Positions 6,685 to 13,643 of a stretch of 14,371 bases of DNA are shown here, one piece after another (within the stretch, counting starts at the first letter, position 1; each line of letters starts with the position of its first letter). The notes under the pieces were generated by a model. That model was not told the DNA's origin. It worked only from the letters and a program-made list of their open reading frames with translations, and made no database searches. Position numbers and translations under genes: made by a program. Location: positions 1-14,371 of the forward strand of contig JAKASH010000022.1 in the NCBI GenBank assembly GCA_021828225.1, in the 5' to 3' direction. This DNA comes from Acidobacteriota bacterium. GTDB taxonomy: Bacteria > Acidobacteriota > Terriglobia > UBA7540.

Positions 6685-7677
6685 ATGACGACCGGAATCA
6701 CAGATCACAAGATTGATCGCCTGGTCCACCTGCTGGTCAAGAATGCTACTGTGGTGGTGCCCGGGCCGAAAATTGCCTCTGAGATTGGAGTCTCACGATC
6801 CACCGTTTGGGAGTGGATCGAAAAGCTGCGGACGCTGGGCGTGGCGATCAAAGGGCATCCAAGGTACGGCTATCAGCTTGAGAAGCTGCCGGACATCCTG
6901 GTTCCCAGCCTGATCCGGTCCGAGCTTTTGCACGGCGAAATCGGCCACAAGGTTATTCATTACTTTCGCACCGAATCGACCAATGGCGCAGCGCTGCAGC
7001 TTGACGCGCAGGAGGGGCCGCACGGCACCGTGGTCATCGCGGAAGAGCAAACGGCAGGCCGCGGGCGGCTGGGGCGGCAATGGTATTCTGAGAAGTCGAG
7101 TGGCATCTACTGCTCGATTATTTTGCGGCCGCCGCTATCACCGGTGGCTGCGCCCATTTTGACTCTGCTGGCGGGAGTTGCGGCTCACCACGCCGTTCGC
7201 TCGATCACGGGCCTCAACGTGGACATCCGCTGGCCCAATGACCTGCTGGTGAATGGCAAGAAGGTCTGCGGAATTTTGACCGAAATGAAGGCTGAACTTG
7301 ACCGCCTCCACATGGTGGTGCTGGGCATCGGCATCAATGTGAATCACAGCGCAATGCCCGAGGAGCTTCGCGAGATTGCAACGTCGCTTGCCATGGAGGG
7401 AGGCAGGCGTTATTCGCGGCTGCAGATTCTCACTGAATTGCTTCGTGAAGTAGAACGTTACTATCATAGGCTTCTCAAGGAAGGGAACTCGGCAATCGTC
7501 CGCGAGTGGTCGGCGGCATCGAGCTACGCTGAGGGAAAGCGGGTCCGGGTAAAGACAAGCGGAGGTGAGCTTCCGGGGACGACCGCGGGGCTGGACCCGA
7601 GTGGCGCCCTGAAGATCCTTCGAGACGATGGCAAGCAAGAGTTGCTGGTTGCAGGAGAAATTACTGAGCTAAGATAG
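6685..7677 (+). CDS. birA: Bifunctional biotin--protein ligase / biotin operon repressor
   Basis: The enzyme activates biotin with ATP to biotinyl-5'-AMP and attaches it to the lysine of biotin carboxyl carrier protein. Residues of about 1-65 form a winged helix-turn-helix (PKIASEIGVSRSTVWEWIEKLR), so this 330-residue form is the repressor type rather than the ligase-only type. The catalytic domain carries TAGRGRLGR (glycine-rich biotinyl-AMP loop, GRGRLGR at 125-131) and RWPNDLLVNGKKVCGILTE (W183 to the active lysine near K193), then VLGIGINVN. A C-terminal SH3-like domain ends the protein. The start is well bounded: an in-frame TAG lies at 6667-6669 and ATG 6685 is the first start after it, although no clear ribosome site precedes it. 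No biotin synthesis gene or obvious palindromic operator is present nearby, so its DNA targets lie elsewhere, if it represses at all. Confidence 0.96.
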   Translation: MTTGITDHKIDRLVHLLVKNATVVVPGPKIASEIGVSRSTVWEWIEKLRTLGVAIKGHPRYGYQLEKLPDILVPSLIRSELLHGEIGHKVIHYFRTESTNGAALQLDAQEGPHGTVVIAEEQTAGRGRLGRQWYSEKSSGIYCSIILRPPLSPVAAPILTLLAGVAAHHAVRSITGLNVDIRWPNDLLVNGKKVCGILTEMKAELDRLHMVVLGIGINVNHSAMPEELREIATSLAMEGGRRYSRLQILTELLREVERYYHRLLKEGNSAIVREWSAASSYAEGKRVRVKTSGGELPGTTAGLDPSGALKILRDDGKQELLVAGEITELR

Positions 7678-7728
7678 GTGCGGAGTGTTGCCCTTTCTTC
7701 GGCAAACGTCTGAGGGTGCAGGCACATT

Positions 7729-8511
7729 ATGCTTCTCGTGATTGATGTCGGCAACACCAACACAAGTCTGGGAGTCTTCAAGGAGCGCGAGTTGTTCGCC
7801 CAGTGGCGCCTGTCCACCAATCGTGACCAGACCGCCGACGAGTATGGCATCCTCAGCCGAAATCTCTTTACACTGGGTGGAATCCGGTCCGATCAGATCA
7901 AGGCCATGATGGTTTCCAGCGTTGTGCCCACACTCAATCCCGTGATTGAGGAAATGGCTGAACGCTACTTTCATCTCAAGCCCTATTTTCTCGGTCCCGG
8001 GACACGAACCGGGATGGCCATCCACTACGACAATCCGCTGGAAGTGGGTGCAGACCGAATTGCCGACAGCGTCGCGGCGTTCGAGAAGTACGGAGGCCCA
8101 TGCATCGTCGTGGATTTTGGGACGGCCATCACGTTCGATGCTGTGTCTGAAAAGGGTGAATATCTGGGAGGCGTGATTGCCCCAGGAATTGGCATCTCGG
8201 CGGAGGCTCTGTTTGCGCGTGCGGCGCGCCTGCCTCGGGTTGAGATCCGCGATCCCGAGCGCGTGATTGGCACCAACACGGTATCAAGCATGCAGTCGGG
8301 ACTTTTTTACGGCTCCATCGGGCTGGTGGATGGCGTCCTTGACCGCATGTGCGCCGTAATGGGGGTCAAAACGCGCGTGATCGCCACGGGCGGCCAGGCA
8401 GGACTTCTTGCTTCAGCTTTGAAGTACAAGCCTCCGGTGGATGCCTTTCTCACTCTCGAAGGATTGCGGATCATCTACGAACGAAATCTCTCAACCGCTC
8501 ATCGCAAATAG
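7729..8511 (+). CDS. coaX: Type III pantothenate kinase
   Basis: CoaX phosphorylates pantothenate, the first step of coenzyme A synthesis. The 260-residue product has the family's ASKHA-fold motifs: DVGNTNTSLG at the N-terminus (phosphate loop with the catalytic Asp, D6), GADR (107-110), and VVDFGTAITFD (DFGTA at 129-133). GGVIAPGIG, TVSSMQSGLFYGSIGLVDG and VIATGGQAGLL complete the fold. The type III enzyme is unrelated to E. coli CoaA. From family knowledge it needs a monovalent cation and is not feedback-inhibited by CoA. ATG 7729 encodes the start of the first beta strand (MLLVIDVGN), so the start is secure. It follows birA by 51 bases and joins valS-nadC-birA as a cofactor block; the next gene begins two bases after its stop. 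Confidence 0.96.
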   Translation: MLLVIDVGNTNTSLGVFKERELFAQWRLSTNRDQTADEYGILSRNLFTLGGIRSDQIKAMMVSSVVPTLNPVIEEMAERYFHLKPYFLGPGTRTGMAIHYDNPLEVGADRIADSVAAFEKYGGPCIVVDFGTAITFDAVSEKGEYLGGVIAPGIGISAEALFARAARLPRVEIRDPERVIGTNTVSSMQSGLFYGSIGLVDGVLDRMCAVMGVKTRVIATGGQAGLLASALKYKPPVDAFLTLEGLRIIYERNLSTAHRK

Positions 8512-8513
8512 CT

Positions 8514-9221
8514 TTGGAAAACTATTTTAACTATTTCACCGAAATTGAAGAGTGTTTCCAGCGGGCACGCGGCGCCCCTGCTCTGCTTTCTACTTTGGAC
8601 TGGGCCCTCATCGAATCCTGGAAGGAAGCGGGCATTCCACTCGAAGCGGTCCTTACGGGGATTGATCGCACCTTTGAGAAGTTCCACAAGCGGCCAAATC
8701 GATTCCGTAAAGTGAACAGCCTCGCCTATTGCTCGCAGGAAGTCCTGCGCGCCGCCGAGGATGCCAGCAGGGTTGAGTTGGGTGCTGCCCGCAAGATCAA
8801 GAGTCAGGATGAGCCGCTTTTTGAGAAGAACGAGATCGTTGGCTTTTTCAGCCGCAACGCCGAAATTTTAGAAAATGTTTCGAAGTCGCAGAAGGCTGAA
8901 GGACAGACTGTTCTTGCGCAGGATTCCAGCGAGGTCGCAAAATCGCTCGCGGCAATGGCAGCCAGTGACACCGATTGGGACGCGGACCCCGAAGGCCTGG
9001 AGCGGCAATTGACGGCCTTGGAAGACAAGCTTACGGCTTCTCTGACCCGCGCCGCGCCCCTCGAAGTTCTGACCACTTTCCGGACTGAGATTGACCGGGC
9101 CATGGTTCCTTACCGGAGAAACCTGGCAACCGGAGAGATTGAATCACTGGAAAGACAGTTCATTAAGAAGCGGCTCTTTGAGCATTACAATATTCCTCGA
9201 TTGAGCTTGTTCTATCTTTAG
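8514..9221 (+). CDS. Conserved-looking helical protein of unknown function
   Basis: I do not recognise a named family. With the proposed start the protein has 235 residues, no signal peptide and no membrane segment, so it is probably cytoplasmic. Residues 1-90 look like a compact helical domain (NYFTEIEECFQRARG, STLDWALIESWKEAGIPLEAVLTGIDRTFEKF, then basic RPNRFRKVNSLAYCSQEVL). The middle (about 95-155) is polar and likely flexible. The last 75 residues form a second helical region rich in Glu, Leu and Arg, ending in LFEHYNIPRLSLFYL. The open frame begins upstream at 8349 inside coaX, but that part reads as out-of-frame coaX. TTG 8514, two bases after the coaX stop, gives a clean N-terminus (ENYFNYF), though no ribosome site is visible. 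Position suggests co-transcription with coaX. Confidence 0.75.
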   Translation: MENYFNYFTEIEECFQRARGAPALLSTLDWALIESWKEAGIPLEAVLTGIDRTFEKFHKRPNRFRKVNSLAYCSQEVLRAAEDASRVELGAARKIKSQDEPLFEKNEIVGFFSRNAEILENVSKSQKAEGQTVLAQDSSEVAKSLAAMAASDTDWDADPEGLERQLTALEDKLTASLTRAAPLEVLTTFRTEIDRAMVPYRRNLATGEIESLERQFIKKRLFEHYNIPRLSLFYL

Positions 9222-9226
9222 TATCG

Positions 9227-9255
9227 TTTTGCGTTGTGCTGGTGCGAACTATGCT
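9227..9255 (+). promoter_or_regulatory. Weak promoter candidate upstream of the RlmD-type gene
   Basis: TATGCT at 9250-9255 is an acceptable -10 box, and TTTTGC at 9227-9232 lies 17 bases upstream as a poor -35. Initiation would fall about seven bases before the GTG start at 9269, giving a nearly leaderless mRNA. The gap from the preceding gene is only 47 bases, so read-through is equally likely. Confidence 0.2.
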
Positions 9256-9268
9256 AATCAGGTGACCC

Positions 9269-10537
9269 GTGCCGTTTGAATTTTCTCCGCAAAAACTCGT
9301 CTATGGCGGCGAGGCTCTTGGCCACGCTGAAGGCCACACAGTGCTGGTTCCGCGCGCCTTGCCGGGCGAACGGTTGGAAGTCGAGCCGGTACGGGCCGCC
9401 AAAGGGGTTGTCCATGCCAGACCTTTACGCGTGCTGGAAGCTGCGCCTGAGCGTGTCAGCCCGCCCTGCCGGTATTTCGGGCGATGTGGCGGGTGCCATT
9501 ACCAGCACCTTGGTATCAAGCATCAGGTGGCCTGGAAGGTGGAGATCGTTCGCGAGACGCTGCGACGGATTGGAAGGATCACCTGGGACCGCGAAATCAC
9601 GGTGCACCAGGCAAGCCCATGGAATTATCGCAATCAAGCTCAACTGAAGGTAGCTCAGAACGAGTCGGGCGAAGTCGCTTTGGGTTTCTTCGAAGGCGAA
9701 TCCCACCAGCTTGTTCCCGTCGACGAATGCCTCATTCTTTCTCCGCGCCTGAACCATGTGCTCGCGCAGCTCCGCCAACCGCAGTGGCTTGACAGGCTCC
9801 GCGGCTGCCGGGAAGTTGAGTTGCTTGCTGACGAGCAGGACAATCGGGTCCGGATTACTTTCCACGGAATTTTTGAGGCGGGCGTTGCTGAGCGGCTGGC
9901 TGAAGATCTTTTGCGATACATTGATGGTGCTGTGGCAGTGGCGTTTCATCAGGGGCAAGGCACGCGGCTGTATGGTGAGTCTGTCTTCACCTATGGCGTG
10001 GGTGAGTTCAACTACCAGGTCAGCGCAGGGTCCTTTTTCCAGTCGTCTCGCCACCTGCTGCCGGAATTCGTATCTACGGTGACGGAAACAGCGCCCGGCG
10101 AATTGGCGCTCGACCTTTTCGCGGGTGTGGGGCTGTTCACTCTTCCGCTTGCTCAGCGCTTCAAGCAGGTGATCGGTGTGGAATCCCATCCTGCCGCCGC
10201 GCGTGATCTCAAAGCAAATGCTGCGAGCTATGGCTTGGGGCATGTCCGTCCAATGGGACAATCGGCCTTCGACTTTCTCCGCCGTTTTGCCCAGGCCGAG
10301 CCCAACCTTGTTGTTCTTGATCCTCCCCGTTGCGGGGTCGGCAAATTAACTTTGAAATATCTGGTTGATTTACAGCCGCGAAGTGTTCATTATGTTGCAT
10401 GTCACCCGCCAACCTGGGCGCGTGACCTGGCCTACCTGCTAAGCCGGGATTATCGTCTGGAAGGAGTTGAGATGTTCGACTGCTTCCCGCAGACATACCA
10501 TATCGAATGCCTGGCGCGTCTTGCTCGTCAGGACTAA
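9269..10537 (+). CDS. rlmD: RlmD/RumA-type RNA (uracil-C5)-methyltransferase
   Basis: The enzyme transfers a methyl group from S-adenosylmethionine to C5 of a uridine; RlmD acts on U1939 of 23S rRNA. The N-terminus is a TRAM-like RNA-binding domain (LVYGGEALGHAEGHTVLVPRALPGE). Cysteines C67, C73, C76 and C154 match the C-x5-C-x2-C...C ligands of the [4Fe-4S] cluster in E. coli RlmD. The methyltransferase half has ALDLFAGVGLFTLPLA, VIGVESHPAAARDLKANA and VVLDPPRCGVG. The nucleophile C378 sits in VACHPPTWARD, and the general base is E413 in FPQTYHIE. At 422 residues it is close to the usual length. The start is GTG 9269, with AGGTGA just upstream. RlmC, RlmCD and TrmA share the catalytic motifs, so the exact uridine is not fixed by sequence. 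ComEC starts eight bases after the stop. Confidence 0.88.
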   Translation: MPFEFSPQKLVYGGEALGHAEGHTVLVPRALPGERLEVEPVRAAKGVVHARPLRVLEAAPERVSPPCRYFGRCGGCHYQHLGIKHQVAWKVEIVRETLRRIGRITWDREITVHQASPWNYRNQAQLKVAQNESGEVALGFFEGESHQLVPVDECLILSPRLNHVLAQLRQPQWLDRLRGCREVELLADEQDNRVRITFHGIFEAGVAERLAEDLLRYIDGAVAVAFHQGQGTRLYGESVFTYGVGEFNYQVSAGSFFQSSRHLLPEFVSTVTETAPGELALDLFAGVGLFTLPLAQRFKQVIGVESHPAAARDLKANAASYGLGHVRPMGQSAFDFLRRFAQAEPNLVVLDPPRCGVGKLTLKYLVDLQPRSVHYVACHPPTWARDLAYLLSRDYRLEGVEMFDCFPQTYHIECLARLARQD

Positions 10538-10545
10538 ACTGCCTG

Positions 10546-13188
10546 ATGAAGAGTCCTTTGCTGCTTCTGGCGACATGCTTTGCGCTGGGAATTCTGATAG
10601 CGCATGTCCTGTCCCTCGGATTTCTGGATATTCCGGTACTGCTTGCCGTCGCTGCCGGTTGCCTGCTGTGCGGCCTCGTCGTCTTGCGTTGCGGCCGGAC
10701 TCGAATCTCGGGCTGCTTAGCTCTCGCCGGCTTTATCCTTGCAGGCATGGCAGCCGCCGTCAGTTTTCAAAACCGCTTTCTGCCCAATGACCTTCACAAT
10801 CTTGCAGACTGGGGCGTGAACCTGCGGACGGATCTAGAGACCGAAGGGGTCATTGTCACTAACCCGATTCGTGGGCATGACAGTTTCAGGTTTGACCTGG
10901 AGTGCCGCAGGATTGAGCGCGCAGGGCAGTGGCGTAAAGTGCAGGGAAAAGTTCAGATCCGGCTGTTCACTCCTGCCAATGCGCAAAGTTGGGCGGCTGC
11001 TGATGCTTTGAATCTCCGCTATGGCGATCTTATTCGCACGCCGGTTCGTTTTGAAAAGCCGAAGGTTTATCGAAACCCCGGGAGCTTCGATTTTCGCTGG
11101 TGGCTGGAAGCCGTCAAAGATATTTCCTGGGAAGGGGACATCAAGAGTCCGTTAGTGGTCCAAAAGATTTCGGAATCCCAGGCGTCCCCCTTTTCGATGT
11201 TCGTGGCAAGCGCCAGAAACCGCCTGCTGCGCGGCATTGACCGGCTATATCCCTCGTGGTCGTCTAAAGGACGTGTTGGCGCTGTGCTGAAGGCCGTCCT
11301 ATTGGGTGACAGGTCTTCTCTCGACTCCGATACAGTCGAGAATTTCCGGCAGTCGGGTTTGTATCATCTCCTGGTGATTTCAGGACTTCATGTGGGGCTG
11401 CTTGCTGCTGTGCTTCTCTTTTTTCTGCATTTCCTCCGAGTGGGTGAGTCCTGGAGGGCAGCGTTGCTCCTATTGTTTCTGGGAAGCTATGCGTTATTGG
11501 TCGAGCAACGGGCTCCCACGCTTCGCGCTTCACTCATGATCGCAGCCTATCTGTTGGCCCGATATCTCTACCGTGACCGGTCTGCGTTAAACGCCGTCGG
11601 ACTTGCGGCGCTGGTGTTACTCTTTTACAGGCCCGCCTGGCTTTTCGAGGCGGGGTTTGATCTCTCCTTTTCAGCCGCGCTGCTGATCGCCGGGCTCGCA
11701 ATTCCCATTCTTCAGCGCACCACCGTTCCTTTCTGGAGAGCTCTTGCTGGTTTGGGCAACGTAGAACGTGACATAAGTCTTCCACCTCGCCTGGCGCAGT
11801 TGCGATTGGATCTCCGCGCTGTTATCTCCTGGTTCAAAGCAAGGTTTTCATTCCTGGGCCGGCACCCCAACTTGTCCGAGCAGGTGGTTACAATGCCAGC
11901 CCGAATTGTTTTATGGACGGTCGATTTGCTTCTGTTTTCAGCCATCCTGCAGGTGGGGCTATTCATGCCCATGGCGGAGACTTTTCATCGAGTCACGATC
12001 GTCGGAATTGGCCTGAACGCGATTGCCTTGCCTCTCATGACCCTGCTCATCGCCCTGGCCGTTCCCACGGTGATTCTTGCGGCTACCGTGCCGTTTCTTG
12101 CTGCCCTGCCAGCCAAATTGTTGTTTTGGGTAACGAGCGCGCTGCTGGCTGTGACTGAGTTTCGCGGTGAACCTTTTTGGATGTCGTATCGAATCCCGGG
12201 TCCGCCTGCCTGGGTTGCAGTGGGCTTTGCCCTGGCATTGCTTGCCATTGCATTTTCCCTGCGCTACAGTAGGCGTCTTTTCTGGGGGGCTGTAGCCACA
12301 TTCACTCTTTTTGCCGCCCTGGTGATTTCCTACCCGTTTTCCCCAAGCATCCCGAAGGGCATGCTAGAGGTCACTGCGCTTGACTGCGGCCGGGGTGAAG
12401 CGATCTTCAGCGTGTTGCCGGACGGCACGACTTTGCTCGTGGATGCGGGAGGGCGAGAACATTTTGGGCCGGACATTGGGCGATGGAATCCAGGCGAAGA
12501 AATTGTTTCGCCCTATCTTTGGTCACGTGGCGTCAAGAAGATTGACATTGCGGTTTTGGGTGACGGAAGTGATGAGAACATAGCGGCGATGAAGGCTATC
12601 CTCGACAACTTCCAGGTCCGCGAGCTTTGGCGCAGCTCCGCGGTGTCGAATCCGGACTCTATCTCGCTGATTGAGTCGGCGCGCGAACGTGGCGTTAAAA
12701 TTCGCGAAGTCATTGCCGGTGATCAGGAGGATCGGAGCGGTGCCGGCATTCAGGTGCTCTGGCCGCCCTTTGTTCTCCCCCGTGTGCGCCTGCCCCTTAG
12801 CGACAGATCGCCGGTTCTGCGTATTGTCGACAAGGGCGGGAATATCCTGTTGCGAGGCAATACCGACGATCGGATCGAGCGTATTCTTGCAAAGTCGGAG
12901 GTAAGTCTTGACAGTACAGTACTGGAATCCGATCGTCCGGTGTCAGAAATGGTTTCTCAGAGGGAATTCCTGGCGCGGGTGAATCCGAGGATTGTATTGG
13001 ATTCTGGCAAGAACAGCAACGGACGGGATCGTTCAGACTCTTTGCATCCCATGGGTCGCAGTTCCCTGGATGTGCCTATGTTCCAGACTGGCGACGACGG
13101 AGCAGTGACAATTGATCTGAAAGAGTCATCGCTTACCGTACGCTGTTATGGAACATCGAAGGTGTTCAACTGGCGCCGTCCTTTGTAA
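10546..13188 (+). CDS. comEC: ComEC/Rec2-family DNA uptake channel, degenerate C-terminal MBL domain
   Basis: ComEC carries single-stranded DNA across the inner membrane during natural transformation. This 880-residue protein has the three family parts: an N-terminal membrane and DUF4131-like region (first hydrophobic segment PLLLLATCFALGILIAHVL), the Competence domain, and a C-terminal metallo-beta-lactamase-like domain. The Competence domain shows VLLGDRSSLDSD, GLYHLLVISGLHVGLLAAV, RAPTLRASLMIAAYLLAR and FEAGFDLSFSAALLIAG, with many membrane segments up to about residue 600. The last domain starts at MLEVTALDCGRGEAIFSVLPDG but has lost its metal site. HxHxDH is replaced by D673, S675, E677 and N678 (GDGSDEN); the TGD motif reads RGN (770-772); and the GHHGS motif is not conserved. 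It probably has no nuclease activity there. ATG 10546 is preferred over GTG/ATG starts inside the preceding gene, because the first hydrophobic helix follows at once. Confidence 0.9.
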   Translation: MKSPLLLLATCFALGILIAHVLSLGFLDIPVLLAVAAGCLLCGLVVLRCGRTRISGCLALAGFILAGMAAAVSFQNRFLPNDLHNLADWGVNLRTDLETEGVIVTNPIRGHDSFRFDLECRRIERAGQWRKVQGKVQIRLFTPANAQSWAAADALNLRYGDLIRTPVRFEKPKVYRNPGSFDFRWWLEAVKDISWEGDIKSPLVVQKISESQASPFSMFVASARNRLLRGIDRLYPSWSSKGRVGAVLKAVLLGDRSSLDSDTVENFRQSGLYHLLVISGLHVGLLAAVLLFFLHFLRVGESWRAALLLLFLGSYALLVEQRAPTLRASLMIAAYLLARYLYRDRSALNAVGLAALVLLFYRPAWLFEAGFDLSFSAALLIAGLAIPILQRTTVPFWRALAGLGNVERDISLPPRLAQLRLDLRAVISWFKARFSFLGRHPNLSEQVVTMPARIVLWTVDLLLFSAILQVGLFMPMAETFHRVTIVGIGLNAIALPLMTLLIALAVPTVILAATVPFLAALPAKLLFWVTSALLAVTEFRGEPFWMSYRIPGPPAWVAVGFALALLAIAFSLRYSRRLFWGAVATFTLFAALVISYPFSPSIPKGMLEVTALDCGRGEAIFSVLPDGTTLLVDAGGREHFGPDIGRWNPGEEIVSPYLWSRGVKKIDIAVLGDGSDENIAAMKAILDNFQVRELWRSSAVSNPDSISLIESARERGVKIREVIAGDQEDRSGAGIQVLWPPFVLPRVRLPLSDRSPVLRIVDKGGNILLRGNTDDRIERILAKSEVSLDSTVLESDRPVSEMVSQREFLARVNPRIVLDSGKNSNGRDRSDSLHPMGRSSLDVPMFQTGDDGAVTIDLKESSLTVRCYGTSKVFNWRRPL

Positions 13189-13308
13189 CCGCGGATTGGG
13201 TGATCCAGGTTACACTTCTTTGCTACTGCGTTGAATAGCCCAGTGAATTCTTAACATGGATCATCCTTATACTGCATCTGAATCCGGCGCTGCAGTCTGG
13301 GCCGAGTT

Positions 13309-13329
13309 TGCCGAACCGGCAGCTTTTTT
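13309..13329 (+). terminator. Intrinsic terminator downstream of comEC
   Basis: TGCCG (13309-13313) and CGGCA (13317-13321) form a 5-bp stem with an AAC loop, followed by GC and six T (13324-13329). The stem is short but GC-rich and the T run is clean. A longer alternative pairs GCTGC near 13290 with GCAGC at 13319-13323. It would end the coaX-to-comEC transcript. Confidence 0.55.
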
Positions 13330-13333
13330 GGCC

Positions 13334-13339
13334 TATAAT
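13334..13339 (+). promoter_or_regulatory. Consensus -10 box TATAAT ahead of the small gene
   Basis: A perfect TATAAT lies five bases after the terminator T run. The matching -35 position (about 13311-13316) reads CCGAAC and is poor, and there is no extended TGn element. Initiation would fall near 13346, about 58 bases before the proposed GTG start at 13404. An activator or another sigma factor may be involved. Confidence 0.35.
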
Positions 13340-13403
13340 ATCTTAAGTGGGCAGTTCCGGCTGCTTATCTGTTCTTGAATTTTGGACTTGGGGCAAGACG
13401 AAC

Positions 13404-13643
13404 GTGGCAACCGAAGCGGAAATCTGGGAAGAAGCAAGGAAGGTCCGAAGGCTTCAATTTGTCGTGGACCTGGTGACGACCACTCTTCGACAGACCGATA
13501 TGCCTATCGAAGAGGCGTCTGAGATGGTTGCGGCGACCCGCCGATTTGCCCTGAAGCTTTTCCCTGACAAGGCGCACACCTTTGACCTGATATACCGGCC
13601 CAGGCTCCAGCGAATCCTCTCCGAGAAATATAAGATCATTTGA
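13404..13643 (+). CDS. Small helical protein of unknown function (79 residues)
   Basis: No named family is recognised, although the pattern (IWEEARKVRRLQFVVDLVTTTL, MPIEEASEMVAATRRFALKLFPDK, FDLIYRPRLQRILSEKY) recalls small proteins seen in Acidobacteriota, from memory only. It is rich in Glu, Arg and Leu and should fold as three or four amphipathic helices. It has no signal peptide and no cysteine. GTG 13404 is chosen because the helical, polar sequence starts there; an in-frame GTG at 13347 would add 19 residues of unlikely composition. The gene has its own likely promoter element (13334) and terminator (13645-13666), so it looks monocistronic. Its 3' end overlaps the opposing DUF3108 gene by eight bases. 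Confidence 0.7.
   Translation: MATEAEIWEEARKVRRLQFVVDLVTTTLRQTDMPIEEASEMVAATRRFALKLFPDKAHTFDLIYRPRLQRILSEKYKII

Noticed and set aside
8349..8513. Upstream extension of the gene after coaX, starting inside coaX
   Set aside because: It would overlap coaX by more than 160 bases, and the extra 55 residues look like out-of-frame coaX sequence.
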